A DNA stretch of 45,861 nt, from positions 1 through 45,861 of the forward strand of contig JAEWEQ010000052.1 in NCBI GenBank assembly GCA_023389315.1, in the 5' to 3' direction. This DNA is from Actinomycetes bacterium (GTDB lineage: Bacteria > Actinomycetota > Actinomycetes > Actinomycetales > Actinomycetaceae). The position numbers were made by a program, and so were the translations under genes. Positions 17,567 to 27,664 of this stretch are shown one piece after another; the stretch's first letter is position 1, and every line of letters starts with the position of its first letter. Under the pieces are notes generated by a model, which saw only the letters and a program-made list of their open reading frames with translations, did no database searches and was not told the DNA's origin.

Positions 17567-18343
17567 TTAGGCGTCGAAGCGTGCGATCTTCGCGAACTCG
17601 TCCGCCTTGAGGGAAGCGCCACCAACTAGTGCGCCGTCAACATCGGTTTGCGCCATGATGTCAGCCACGTTGGAGGACTTCACCGAACCACCGTAAAGAA
17701 TGCGGGTAGCGTTGGCGGTGTCCTGATCGTAGAGTTCAGCCAGGCGAGTGCGGATGGCGCCGCAAACTTCCTGCGCGTCCTCGGGGGTGGCGACCTCGCC
17801 GGTGCCAATGGCCCAGATCGGTTCGTAGGCGATTACGGCGGTGGCTACATCAGCGGCGGACATCCCTTCCAGGGCGCCGTCGATCTGTGCCAGCACGTGG
17901 GAGACCTGGTTGCCGGCCTTACGCACGTCCAGTCCTTCACCGCAGCAGATGATCGGGGTGATACCAGCGGCGAGGGCGACGCGCGCCTTTTCGCCAACCA
18001 GGGCGTCGGATTCGTTGTGGTATTCGCGGCGTTCGGAGTGGCCAACCACGACGTAGGAGCATCCCAGTTTCTTCAGCATGGTGGCGGAAATTTCACCGGT
18101 GTAGGCGCCCGACTCGTGGGTGGACACGTCCTGCGCACCGTACTTGATCTTCATGTCATCGCCATCAACCACGGTCTGCACCGAGCGGATGTCGGTGAAC
18201 GGGGGGATGACCACGACCTCGGTGCGGGTGAAGTCGAAGTTGTTGTCAGCCAGCTGGGTGTTAAGGCCCTGAACCAGGTGGATCGCCTCCAGGTGATCCA
18301 TGTTCATCTTCCAGTTGCCGGCCATCAGGGGTGTGCGAGTCAT
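17567..18343 (-). CDS. tpiA: Triosephosphate isomerase
   Basis: Interconverts dihydroxyacetone phosphate and glyceraldehyde 3-phosphate in glycolysis. It is a TIM barrel of 258 residues, normal length. The catalytic residues are visible: Lys12 in AGNWKMN, His102 in VVGHSERR and Glu174 in IAYEPIWAIGTG. ILYGGSVKSSN near the C terminus is the phosphate-binding loop. The start ATG 18343 follows GGAGG at 8 nt, and the gene begins 3 bp after the pgk stop, indicating tight cotranscription. Confidence 0.97.
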   Translation of the reverse strand: MTRTPLMAGNWKMNMDHLEAIHLVQGLNTQLADNNFDFTRTEVVVIPPFTDIRSVQTVVDGDDMKIKYGAQDVSTHESGAYTGEISATMLKKLGCSYVVVGHSERREYHNESDALVGEKARVALAAGITPIICCGEGLDVRKAGNQVSHVLAQIDGALEGMSAADVATAVIAYEPIWAIGTGEVATPEDAQEVCGAIRTRLAELYDQDTANATRILYGGSVKSSNVADIMAQTDVDGALVGGASLKADEFAKIARFDA

Positions 18344-18346
18344 GTG

Positions 18347-19540
18347 TTAGTCCTCCAATACTGCGATACCGGGCAGGGTCTTTCCTTCGAGCAGCTCGAG
18401 GGAGGCCCCACCACCGGTGGAAATGTGAGAGAAAGTGGATTCGTCGAAGCCGAGCAGGCGTACCGCGGCAGCGGAGTCGCCACCGCCCACCACGGAGAAG
18501 CAGTCGCCTTCCGACAGGGCCTTGGCTACCGCGCGGGTACCACCGGCGAACTTGTCGAATTCGAATACCCCCATGGGGCCGTTCCAGGCCACGGTCTTGG
18601 CGGAGGCAATCTTTTCGGCGTACAGGGCTTGCGACTTCGGACCGATGTCCAGGCCCATTTGGTCGGCCGGGATGGCGTCGGCAGCCACTTCGGTGGCTTC
18701 GGCATCCTTGTCGAACTTCGGAGCCACGAGGACGTCTACCGGCAGTACCAGGTCAACGCCGCGCTTGTCAGCTTCCTCGATGTAACCCTTCACGGTGTCA
18801 ACCTGGTCTTCTTCCAGCAGCGAGGTCCCAACTTCGTAGCCCTTGGCCTTGAGGAAGGTGAAGGCCATGCCACCACCGATGAGCAGGATGTCAGCCTTGG
18901 TGAGCAGGTTCGCGATCACACCGAGTTTGTCGGAAACCTTGGAACCGCCGAGTACCACTGCGTAGGGGCGTTCGGGGTTGTCAGTGGCCTTGGAGAGAGA
19001 TTCGATTTCCTTCACTACCAGGTCACCGGCGGCGGAGGGGAGCTTTTGGGCGATGTCGTAAACCGAGGTCTGCTTGCGGTGCACTACCCCGAAGCCATCG
19101 GAGACGAAAGCATCACCGAAGGCAGCCAGTTCGTTGGCCATCTCTTCGCGTTCAGCGTCGACCTTGGAGGTTTCGCGTGGGTCGAAGCGGACGTTTTCCA
19201 GTAGCAGCACTTGGCCGTCTTCAAGTTTTTCGACTTCCGCTTTAGCGGATTCTCCGGTGGTGTCGCCCGCTAGGGTGACGTCGCTGCCGAGCAGTTCGCC
19301 CAAGCGCTTGGCTACCGGGGCGAGGGAGAATTCGGGGTTGACCTGGCCTTTGGGGCGTCCCAGGTGCGCCATGATGATGACGCGGGCACCGGCTTCCACG
19401 AGTTTGGTGATGGTGGGCAGGGCTGCGCGGATGCGGCCGTCGTCAGTGATTTTGCCGTCTTTAAGAGGCACGTTGAAGTCCGAGCGTACCAGTACGCGCT
19501 TGCCCTTCAGGTCACCGAGGCTGTCAATAGTCCTCAACAT
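18347..19540 (-). CDS. pgk: Phosphoglycerate kinase
   Basis: ATP-generating glycolytic enzyme that converts 1,3-bisphosphoglycerate to 3-phosphoglycerate. It has 397 residues, normal length. RVLVRSDFNVPLKDGKI (about 15-31) is the classic N-terminal signature. The basic-patch region HLGRPKG (about 58-64) and the C-terminal nucleotide motifs AWNGPMGVFE and VVGGGDSAAAV are present. The start is supported by GAGGAAAA 7 nt upstream. It lies between gap and tpiA. A long hairpin in the 103-bp gap to gap could set the ratio of the two products. Confidence 0.97.
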   Translation of the reverse strand: MLRTIDSLGDLKGKRVLVRSDFNVPLKDGKITDDGRIRAALPTITKLVEAGARVIIMAHLGRPKGQVNPEFSLAPVAKRLGELLGSDVTLAGDTTGESAKAEVEKLEDGQVLLLENVRFDPRETSKVDAEREEMANELAAFGDAFVSDGFGVVHRKQTSVYDIAQKLPSAAGDLVVKEIESLSKATDNPERPYAVVLGGSKVSDKLGVIANLLTKADILLIGGGMAFTFLKAKGYEVGTSLLEEDQVDTVKGYIEEADKRGVDLVLPVDVLVAPKFDKDAEATEVAADAIPADQMGLDIGPKSQALYAEKIASAKTVAWNGPMGVFEFDKFAGGTRAVAKALSEGDCFSVVGGGDSAAAVRLLGFDESTFSHISTGGGASLELLEGKTLPGIAVLED

Positions 19541-19582
19541 AGGTTCGTTTTCCTCACTTTTTGGTGATCAGTTAGTTACGAG

Positions 19583-19619
19583 TGACGCCCGCGCACGCGG
19601 TTGGCATGCGCGGGCGTCA
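19583..19619. terminator. Strong hairpin in the gap-pgk intergenic space
   Basis: TGACGCCCGCGCA (19583-19595) pairs perfectly with TGCGCGGGCGTCA (19607-19619), with an 11-nt loop. On the minus strand no T tract follows, so it may be an mRNA-stabilising or processing hairpin or a partial attenuator between gap and pgk rather than a full terminator. Confidence 0.55.
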
Positions 19620-19643
19620 TAGTCACGCTTTAGCTAGTGAAGC

Positions 19644-20648
<1,005 letters not shown>

Positions 20649-20875
20649 AATGTCCTCCTGTAATGTGCCTGATGCACATTGTCGTCTGATGAAACTAACC
20701 GGCCATTCTTAGCCAGTTAGTCCGCAGTGGATCTGCGGAGCCAGCACCTCTAAATTTACACCGTTTTTGTTTTCTTGGCAGGGCCTGATGGCCTAATTTC
20801 TTGCTACTTCGAGCCCGATTAGGTGGAAAAAGCCCACCAAACTCGCTAAAAACGTGAAGTGCCTAACAAAGCGAA
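20649..20875 (-). promoter_or_regulatory. Leader and probable promoter region of gap
   Basis: This 227-bp gap contains, reading the minus strand, a possible promoter TGCCAA-16 nt-TAAATT at about 20752-20779. Downstream of it is a small hairpin from CCGCAG and CTGCGG (20722-20738) in the presumed 5' UTR. The promoter assignment is tentative, made by eye. Confidence 0.35.
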
Positions 20876-21859
20876 CTAGTCTTCTTCCAGCATCTCGGGG
20901 GTGAGAGCTGCCTCGGTATCGGGGATCCCAGCCTCGTGGGCAGCCTTGTCGGCCATTGCCAACAAACGACGGATACGCCCGGCAACCGCGTCCTTGGTAA
21001 GTGGTGGGTCCGACATCTTGCCCAACTCTTCCAACGACGCCTGCTTATGCTGTAGACGCAGCTTGCCGGCCTGTAAAAGGTGGGCGGGAACGTCCTCGCC
21101 AAGAATCTCAAAGGCTCGTTCCACCCGCGCCCCGGCGGCCACTGCGGCCCGGGCCGAGCGCCGCAAGTTCGCATCATCGAAGTTGGCCAACCGATTAGCG
21201 CTACCGCGGGCTTCGCGTCGCTGCTGACGTTCTGACCACTGCGCGTAGGTTTGTTTGGCTCCCAACGCCTTCAGCAGCAGCAAGATCGCCTCCGCATCAC
21301 GCACCACCACCCGGTGGGCGCCGCGCACTTCCCGCACTTTAGCGTTAGCACCCAAGCGGCGGGCAGTACCCGCCATGGCGAGGGCGGCTTCCGGCCCCGG
21401 AGCGGTGATCTCCATAGCGGATGAACGTCCCGGCTCAACCAGCGAACCACGTGCCAAGAAAGCCCCCCGCCAAGCAGCCAGGGCCTCCCCTAAACCACCA
21501 GCCACAACCTCGCGCGGTAAACCGCGGATGGGACGACGACGGGCATCAATCAAACCGGTGTAGCGGGCCAACTCGTCAGCGCGTTCAACTACGCGCACTA
21601 CGTAGCGGTCGGTCTTTTTCAAACCGCCACCCGCGACCACCACCACCGAGGAGGGCACCGAATAAAGTTTCAAAATGAAGGTACGCAGGCGGGCAGCGGC
21701 GGCCGGAGAATCCAGTTCGGCTTCAATCACGATTCGGCCCGACACCAGATGTAAGCCTCCGGCGAAACGCAAGGTAGCGGCCACTTCGGCACCCAGTTCA
21801 CTCATGGAAGCAACCGGTGCCAGGACCAACTCTTTTTTCAGCGCTGCAGTCAGAGACAT
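20876..21859 (-). CDS. whiA: DNA-binding protein WhiA
   Basis: WhiA combines a degenerate LAGLIDADG homing-endonuclease-like domain with a C-terminal helix-turn-helix. It is a sporulation regulator in Streptomyces and a cell-division or chromosome-related protein in other Gram-positives. WRGAFLARGSLVEPGRS (about 130-146) and ANFDDANLRRSARAAVAAG (about 225-243) are typical, with the HTH in the last 90 residues (KMSDPPLTKDAVAGRIRRLL). The length of 327 is normal. It follows yvcK by 45 bp and is part of the conserved rapZ-yvcK-whiA group. Confidence 0.95.
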   Translation of the reverse strand: MSLTAALKKELVLAPVASMSELGAEVAATLRFAGGLHLVSGRIVIEAELDSPAAAARLRTFILKLYSVPSSVVVVAGGGLKKTDRYVVRVVERADELARYTGLIDARRRPIRGLPREVVAGGLGEALAAWRGAFLARGSLVEPGRSSAMEITAPGPEAALAMAGTARRLGANAKVREVRGAHRVVVRDAEAILLLLKALGAKQTYAQWSERQQRREARGSANRLANFDDANLRRSARAAVAAGARVERAFEILGEDVPAHLLQAGKLRLQHKQASLEELGKMSDPPLTKDAVAGRIRRLLAMADKAAHEAGIPDTEAALTPEMLEED

Positions 21860-21904
21860 ACCTACCCCATCTACCTTCGGAAGAAAATGGTGCGAACTTA
21901 TAGC

Positions 21905-22912
21905 TTACGCCAACCACGATTCGGGTTGCCCGACTTCTCCCAGCACCCCATCGAAGGCATCGCGCAACGCTGCCGCCAAGCGTAGCGGATCGTGCAGCGG
22001 GCGAGCCCGGCCAGTGGCAACTTGGCGCAGCAACAGGCGCGCCCCCATTTGGCGGGCAGCAGCTTCCAGGTCGTCAATGTCATCGACCATTGACGGGTCG
22101 GCGATCACAATATCCAAAGCCAAATCGGGGGCGTGTTGGCGTAGCACCCGCACGTGGTCACCGGCGGATAGTTCATCGGTCTCCCCCACCTGGCAGGTGA
22201 GGTTCAAAATCAGGGCGCGCCGCGCCGGGGTGCGCACAATCGCGTCATGCAGTTCCGGTACCAGCAGGTGCGGCAGTACCGAGGTGTACCACGATCCCGG
22301 TCCGAGAACGATCCACTCCGCTTCCGCGATAGCTTCCTTCACTTCCGGTACCACCGGTGGGTCGGCGGGGATCAAACGTAGTTGCTGGACGGTGCCCGGA
22401 GCGGTTGCCACCTTCGCTTGTCCGCGCACGGTGGTCACGCCCTCGCCAGTTTTGAGGTCCGCTTCGATATCCAGTGGCACTCCGGCCATGGGCAGAACCC
22501 GCCCGTGAGCGCCCAGCAGGCGTGCCACCCAATCCAGGCCATCAACTTCGTCCCCCAGCAGTTGCCACAGGGCCACGATCAGTAAGTTACCCAGCGCGTG
22601 GTTATCCAATGGACCGTCGGTGGTGAAACGGTGTTGCATCACGTCTCGCCAGGTCAGACCCCACTCAGAATCGTCGCACAGGGAGGCCAATGCCATGCGT
22701 AGATCACCGGGAGGGAGCACCTCCATTTCGCTACGCAGTCGCCCGGAGGAGCCTCCATCATCGGCGACGGTCACCACTGCGGTGAGCTGGTGAGTGATGT
22801 GCTTGAGGGCCCGCAGGGTAGCCGATAGGCCGTGGCCACCACCGAAGGCCACCACTTTGGTGCCGGCCTCTCCTCGCAGCGGCCAACCGTCACGGTCTAG
22901 CATTCCCGCCAT
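21905..22912 (-). CDS. yvcK: YvcK/CofD-like gluconeogenesis factor
   Basis: YvcK-family protein, related to CofD 2-phospho-L-lactate transferase. It binds UDP-sugars and is needed for growth on gluconeogenic carbon and for cell-wall shape in model species. KVVAFGGGHGLSATLRAL (19-36) is the nucleotide-binding loop. VTVADDGGSSGRLR (about 47-60) and DNHALGNLLIVAL (about 103-115) are conserved. The length is 335. ATG 22912 is preceded by GGAG at 9 nt, overlapping the end of rapZ, whose stop is 6 bp away. The cluster position is the standard one. Confidence 0.94.
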   Translation of the reverse strand: MAGMLDRDGWPLRGEAGTKVVAFGGGHGLSATLRALKHITHQLTAVVTVADDGGSSGRLRSEMEVLPPGDLRMALASLCDDSEWGLTWRDVMQHRFTTDGPLDNHALGNLLIVALWQLLGDEVDGLDWVARLLGAHGRVLPMAGVPLDIEADLKTGEGVTTVRGQAKVATAPGTVQQLRLIPADPPVVPEVKEAIAEAEWIVLGPGSWYTSVLPHLLVPELHDAIVRTPARRALILNLTCQVGETDELSAGDHVRVLRQHAPDLALDIVIADPSMVDDIDDLEAAARQMGARLLLRQVATGRARPLHDPLRLAAALRDAFDGVLGEVGQPESWLA

Positions 22913-22918
22913 CGGTCT

Positions 22919-23932
22919 TTACTCCTTCCCCAGGTCGCGGTGGAGTACTCGGACGGGAAAATCATGGGTGCGCAGTTGCTTTGCAATCAATTCGGTCATC
23001 GCTACAGAACGGTGCTTGCCGCCGGTGCAGCCAATAGCGATAGTGACGAATGGTTTCAGTTCCGACAGGTAGCCGCGCAGCATCGGAGCCAGCAGTTCGG
23101 CGTATCCGAGCGCGAAATCGCGGGCGCCTTCCTGTTCGAGGACGTATTTGGCGACCGGTTCGTCCCGCCCGGTCAAGTGGCGCAGTTCGCTCACCCAGTA
23201 GGGGTTCTTCAAGAAACGCACGTCGAGGACGTGGTCGGCGTCCAACGGTAGGCCGTATTTGAAGCCGAAGGACATTACCGTCAACTTCAGGGGAGTGTCG
23301 GCGGCGTCGGCAACCACGTCGCGCATGTGGCGGGTGAGGTCATGCACGCTCATATTGGAAGTATCGATAATGGAGTCGGCCCGCTGGCGTACCGGTTTCA
23401 AGAGCTCACGTTCTTTACGAATCCCGTCCAGGATCCTCCCGTCTCCTTGCAGCGGGTGGGGGCGGCGGTTGGATTCGTAGCGGCGCACCAAGGTGGCGTC
23501 TTCCGCGTCGAGGAAAATCAGCCGGTAGCTAATGTGGTTGTCTTTCAAATGCGCCAGCACGCCCTCGAAATCGGAGAAAAACTCCCGGGAGCGTACGTCC
23601 ACCACCGCGGCCAAACGGTGGACACCTCCCCCATCGGCGGTCATCATGCCAGCTAGGGAGGGCAGCAAAGTGGGTGGGAGATTATCGACCACATACCAGT
23701 CCAGGTCCTCCAATGCCATGGCGGCGCGGGTACGCCCAGCCCCTGACATCCCGGTGATGATGAGCATTTCCGGGTCGGCCGCTTCCGGTAGTTTGCTGGT
23801 GGCATCCAGCTGGGGTATACCGGCAGGCACGGTGGGGGGATTGGGATCATCACCCGCATTGGGGGTGGCCGGGGTGTGGTTGGCGTCGAAGTTTTCCATG
23901 TCTTCAAGTGTGCCAGGATTTTCCCGCTTCAT
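22919..23932 (-). CDS. rapZ: RNase adapter RapZ (RapZ/YvcJ family P-loop protein)
   Basis: P-loop ATPase/GTPase family. In E. coli RapZ is an adapter that directs RNase E to the GlmZ sRNA; the role in Actinobacteria is not established. The P-loop is TGMSGAGRTRAA (60-71), where Arg replaces the usual Lys, a form I associate with actinobacterial members. WYVVDNLPPTLLPSL (about 79-93), IGCTGGKHRSVAM (about 302-314) and the C-terminal HRDLGKE are family hallmarks. An N-terminal extension of about 53 residues, acidic and proline-rich, precedes the P-loop and is longer than usual (337 in all). It starts 1 bp after the uvrC stop. Confidence 0.93.
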   Translation of the reverse strand: MKRENPGTLEDMENFDANHTPATPNAGDDPNPPTVPAGIPQLDATSKLPEAADPEMLIITGMSGAGRTRAAMALEDLDWYVVDNLPPTLLPSLAGMMTADGGGVHRLAAVVDVRSREFFSDFEGVLAHLKDNHISYRLIFLDAEDATLVRRYESNRRPHPLQGDGRILDGIRKERELLKPVRQRADSIIDTSNMSVHDLTRHMRDVVADAADTPLKLTVMSFGFKYGLPLDADHVLDVRFLKNPYWVSELRHLTGRDEPVAKYVLEQEGARDFALGYAELLAPMLRGYLSELKPFVTIAIGCTGGKHRSVAMTELIAKQLRTHDFPVRVLHRDLGKE

Positions 23933-23933
23933 G

Positions 23934-25937
23934 TTACGTTCCCTTTTCCTCTACCGCGTTCGGTGGGGTTTGCGCGTCGTCATCGGCGTGTAGTGCCTGG
24001 TAGATTTGCTCGGCTAACTGCGCTCCGATGCCGCGGGCGGTGGCGAGTTCCTCAGCGCTGGCTTGGCGCATACGCTTCACCGAACCGAAGCGTTGCAGCA
24101 GGGCTTTTTGCCGGGTAGGCCCCAGACCGGCGATGGTGTCCAACTCGGAGCGGGTTTGCGCCGCGGTACGGCGTTTGCGGTGGTGAGTGATGGCGAAGCG
24201 GTGGGATTCATCGCGCAAATGCTGGAGCATATAGAGGGCGGCGGATTGGCGCGGCAGAATCAGCGGGTAGGGCTCCCCCGGCAGCCACACTTCTTCCAAG
24301 CGTTTGGCCAAGCCAATCACATCCACGTCTGCGCCCACCGCATCCAGGGCACGTCGCGCTGCTTCCACCTGCGGGCGACCACCGTCCACCACCACCAAGT
24401 TAGGGCGGTAGGAGAAACGCCGGACGGTGGGGTCCGCCCCCACTTCCCCACTGCTGGTATCGAGTTCGTCTTCTTCCTGCTGCAGGCGAGTGAAGCGGCG
24501 GGTAAGGACCTGATCCATAGCAGCGGTGTCATCCAGGGGTTTACCGTCCGGGTGCTGCACGATGAAGTGCCGGTAGTCGCGTTTGCGGGGTGCGCCGTCC
24601 TCGAAAACCACCATTGAGCCGACTTGGTGACTGCCTTGGGTGTGGGAAATGTCGTAACATTCGATGCGCAGTGCCGGTTGCTGCAGTCCCAGCAACTCCC
24701 CCAGTTCATCGAGGGCGGCGGAGCGTTGCGTAAGGTCGCCGCTGCGGCGCGATTTGTGAAGCCTGAGGGCATGGTCTGCATTGGCTTCTACGGTTTTCAG
24801 CAGGGCAGCTTTGTCGCCGCGCTGGGGACGGTAGATGCGTACTTTCGCTCCCCGCCGCTGGGTGAGCCAGCGCGCGATTACCTCGGCTTCGGTGGGCATT
24901 TGGGAGACCATCACGAGGGCGGGGATGGCGCGGGTGGAAGTGTGTTCAACGTCGTCCACCGAGACTGCTTTTTGGCGCTTGCGGGCAGTCGGATCGCCCT
25001 CGTCAGCTTCGGAGTACACCTGCTGCAGCAGCGCTGCCATCAGGTCCGCCGGTGTGTCGGAAGCGCGCCGCTCCACCACCCAGCCGCGCACGCCGCGGAT
25101 TCGGCCCGCCCGCACGTGGAACACATGGACCGCGGCTTCCAACTCGTCGGTCACCAGCGCGAAAACGTCAGCATCGGTGCCATCGTCAAGCACCACCGCG
25201 TTTTGCTCCAACACTTTTTCCAGTGCCGCGATGTCATCGCGCGCTTTGGCGGCAGCTTCGAACTCTAGGTTCGCGGAGGCCTCCAGCATCTGCGCGCGCT
25301 TGTCACGCAGATAGGGGCCAACTTTGCCCGCCATGAACTGGCACACGTCTTCCACCATGGCGCGGTGCTCGGCTTCGCTAACCGCGCCCACGCAGGGGGC
25401 GCAGCACTTGCCGATGTGCGCCAGCAGGCAGGGGCGTTGCTGGGCTTGGGCGCGCCGCAGCACCCCGTTGGAGCAGGTGCGAATGGGGAATACTCGCTGT
25501 AGTTGTTCCATGGTTTCGCGGATCGCCCACACCTGCGAGTAGGGACCGAAGTAGCGGGTGCCTTTGCGGCGGGCCCCGCGCATAATGTGCATCCGCGGTA
25601 TGGGCTCGCCCACGGTGATCGCCAAGTACGGGTAGGACTTGTCGTCGCGGTACATGACGTTGAAACGCGGGTCGTATTCCTTGATCCAGGAGTACTCCAG
25701 GGTGAGGGCTTCGACCTCGTTATTAACCACCGTCCACTGCACCTGTTTGGCAGTGGAGACCATATTTTGGGTGCGTGGGTGGAGGGCGGCAAAGTCCCGG
25801 AAATACGAGGAGAGGCGTTGGCGTAGATTCTTGGCTTTGCCGACGTAAATGACCTGCCCGTTGCCGTCCATGAAACGGTACACCCCCGGGTTGGTGGGGA
25901 TTTCCCCGGTGCGGGGGCGGTAACTGAGGTCAGGCAC
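23934..25937 (-). CDS. uvrC: Excinuclease ABC subunit UvrC
   Basis: Nuclease subunit of nucleotide excision repair; it makes both incisions around a lesion with UvrB. The N-terminal GIY-YIG domain shows TNPGVYRFMDGNGQVIYVGK (about 13-32). The UVR domain lies near 205-240. The RNase H-like endonuclease domain (about 395-540) contains ECYDISHTQGSHQVGSMVVF and VVDGGRPQVEAA. Two helix-hairpin-helix motifs close the protein (GLGPTRQKALLQRFGS and ARGIGAQLAEQIYQAL). I choose GTG 25937 (667 residues); the longer frame to 26096 reads as non-coding sequence. It heads the uvrC-rapZ-yvcK-whiA run. Confidence 0.95.
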   Translation of the reverse strand: MPDLSYRPRTGEIPTNPGVYRFMDGNGQVIYVGKAKNLRQRLSSYFRDFAALHPRTQNMVSTAKQVQWTVVNNEVEALTLEYSWIKEYDPRFNVMYRDDKSYPYLAITVGEPIPRMHIMRGARRKGTRYFGPYSQVWAIRETMEQLQRVFPIRTCSNGVLRRAQAQQRPCLLAHIGKCCAPCVGAVSEAEHRAMVEDVCQFMAGKVGPYLRDKRAQMLEASANLEFEAAAKARDDIAALEKVLEQNAVVLDDGTDADVFALVTDELEAAVHVFHVRAGRIRGVRGWVVERRASDTPADLMAALLQQVYSEADEGDPTARKRQKAVSVDDVEHTSTRAIPALVMVSQMPTEAEVIARWLTQRRGAKVRIYRPQRGDKAALLKTVEANADHALRLHKSRRSGDLTQRSAALDELGELLGLQQPALRIECYDISHTQGSHQVGSMVVFEDGAPRKRDYRHFIVQHPDGKPLDDTAAMDQVLTRRFTRLQQEEDELDTSSGEVGADPTVRRFSYRPNLVVVDGGRPQVEAARRALDAVGADVDVIGLAKRLEEVWLPGEPYPLILPRQSAALYMLQHLRDESHRFAITHHRKRRTAAQTRSELDTIAGLGPTRQKALLQRFGSVKRMRQASAEELATARGIGAQLAEQIYQALHADDDAQTPPNAVEEKGT

Positions 25938-26183
25938 TCCCCCATTGTAGGCAACGCGGGCCACGCCGCGCTGGGGAGGTGGTTGCGAGGATGGAGGCGC
26001 CCTGGGTCGGCAGGTGGTTGCGATGACGGTCGCAGCCGCTGGGCTTGTCAGAGTGCGGTTGGAGCGCGACCACGGGATGGACGCGCAGCGTCCCAAACTG
26101 AGACGGTGCGGTGAATCAAGGTAAAGGCGTGGTATTTTTCCACTGGACCGCTAACACCAAGCCAGAATACGGAGGGTCCTGCA

Positions 26184-27611
26184 ATGTTTGAAACCGCTGC
26201 TGAAGTGTTGGATTTCGCCACTGAAAACCAGGTGCGCTTCATCGATGTCCGCTTCTGCGACCTACCCGGAGTGCAACAGCACTTCACCATCCCCGTGGAG
26301 CAGCTAGAAGCGGCACTCACCGACGGTCTGATGTTCGACGGCTCGTCTGTGCGCGGCTTTACACAGATCCATGAATCTGACATGAAGTTGGTAGCCGACG
26401 TGTCATCGGCATTCCTTGACCCGTTCCGCACCGATCCGACGCTAGTGGTGCTGTTCTCCATCGTCGATCCCATCACTGATGAGCCGTTCTCCCGCGACCC
26501 GCGCCAGATCGCCGCCAAAGCGGAAGCTTTCTTGCGTTCCACTGGTATCGCTGATACCTGCTATATCGGTGCGGAAGCGGAGTTCTACCTGCTGAACTCG
26601 GTGCGCTACCAAACCCGACCGGAAGCCTCCTACTACTTCCTGGACTCACACGAGGGGTATTGGAACACCGGGCGCGCCGATGATGAGAGGTTTGAAAATC
26701 TCGGTCACACTGTCCCCAAGAAGGGCGGATACTTCCCGGTAGCTCCGCTGGACGATTTCGGCGACACCCGCGATAACATGTCCCGCCTTTTGCAAGAAGT
26801 CGGGCTCACGGTGGAGCGCGCTCACCATGAGGTCGGCTCCGGTGGGCAGCAGGAGATCAACTATCGTTTCGCCTCTTTGCGTCAAGCCGCCGATGACATG
26901 CTCAAGTTCAAGTACGTGATTAAGAACCAGGCGCACCGCGAAGGCCTGGCGGCCACTTTCATGCCGAAACCACTATTCGGAGACAATGGCTCTGGCATGC
27001 ACTGCCACTTCTCGCTATGGAAAGATGGGGAGCCCCTTTTCTACGATGAGCGTGGCTACGGCGGCCTGTCTGACGTGGCACGCTGGTTCATTGGGGGCTT
27101 GCTGCGCCACGCCCCCGCGTTGCTGGCTTTCACCAACCCGTCGATCAACTCCTATCGTCGCTTGGTGCCAGGCTTCGAAGCTCCGATTAACCTGGTGTAT
27201 TCAGCGCGTAACCGCTCCGCCTGCATCCGTATTCCGCTGACGGGTTCCTCCCCCAAGGCCAAGCGCGTGGAATACCGCGTGCCGGATCCCTCGGCCAACC
27301 CATACTTGGCTTTCGCAGCCTGCCTGATGGCGGGAATTGACGGTATTCGCAACCGCATTGAACCGGCCGATCCGATCGACAAAGATCTGTACGAATTACC
27401 CCCGGCAGAGTACGAAGATATCGATAAGCTACCCACTTCCTTGGACGCTGCCCTAGAGGCGTTGCGTGAGGACCAGGAGTTCTTGCTGGAAGGGGACGTG
27501 TTCACCGCTGATCTGATTGAAGCGTGGATCGCTGATAAAGAGTCGCGTGAGCTGGCCCCCATGCGGGTGCACCCGCACCCGTACGAGTTCGAGCTCTACT
27601 TCAACATCTAG
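26184..27611 (+). CDS. glnA: Glutamine synthetase type I (GSI-beta)
   Basis: Joins ammonia to glutamate using ATP, the key step of nitrogen assimilation; the enzyme is a dodecamer in the cytosol. MFDGSSVRGF (about 50-59) and the metal- and substrate-binding regions are present: GAEAEFYL, GSGMHCHFSLWKDG and NPSINSYRRLVPGFEAP. The ATP-binding stretch is followed by KDLYELPPAE, whose Tyr at about 403 is the adenylylation site of the GlnE-controlled beta subtype. It has 475 residues, normal. ATG 26184 follows GGAGGG at 8 nt. It diverges from uvrC over a 246-bp gap that holds both promoters. Confidence 0.97.
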   Translation: MFETAAEVLDFATENQVRFIDVRFCDLPGVQQHFTIPVEQLEAALTDGLMFDGSSVRGFTQIHESDMKLVADVSSAFLDPFRTDPTLVVLFSIVDPITDEPFSRDPRQIAAKAEAFLRSTGIADTCYIGAEAEFYLLNSVRYQTRPEASYYFLDSHEGYWNTGRADDERFENLGHTVPKKGGYFPVAPLDDFGDTRDNMSRLLQEVGLTVERAHHEVGSGGQQEINYRFASLRQAADDMLKFKYVIKNQAHREGLAATFMPKPLFGDNGSGMHCHFSLWKDGEPLFYDERGYGGLSDVARWFIGGLLRHAPALLAFTNPSINSYRRLVPGFEAPINLVYSARNRSACIRIPLTGSSPKAKRVEYRVPDPSANPYLAFAACLMAGIDGIRNRIEPADPIDKDLYELPPAEYEDIDKLPTSLDAALEALREDQEFLLEGDVFTADLIEAWIADKESRELAPMRVHPHPYEFELYFNI

Positions 27612-27623
27612 ATCATTCACGAG

Positions 27624-27663
27624 GACGGGCGCCGGGTTCACAGGTTGGATCCGGCGCCGCGTC
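27624..27663. terminator. Hairpin between convergent glnA and ogt
   Basis: GGCGCCGG (27628-27635) pairs with CCGGCGCC (27651-27658). The stem extends outward through GGACG and CGTCTTT with one bulge, and the loop is 15 nt. The CGTCTTT after the right arm gives a short T-run on the plus strand. A copy of the octamer CGAGGACG (27620-27627) forms part of the left arm. Confidence 0.7.
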
Positions 27664-27664
27664 T

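Noticed and set aside
17648..19204. A 518-codon open frame on the plus strand opposite tpiA and pgk
   Set aside because: It is the antisense shadow of two clearly conserved glycolytic genes; its composition is Gly/Val/His-rich with no recognisable domain or ribosome binding site.
23725..23765. Defective P-loop in RapZ (Arg for Lys)
   Set aside because: GAGR(S/T) is, to my knowledge, the usual form in actinobacterial RapZ homologues, so it is not a sign of inactivation.
25938..26096. Longer UvrC start
   Set aside because: The 53 extra codons show no UvrC similarity; PDLSYRPRTGEIP from GTG 25937 matches the usual N terminus.
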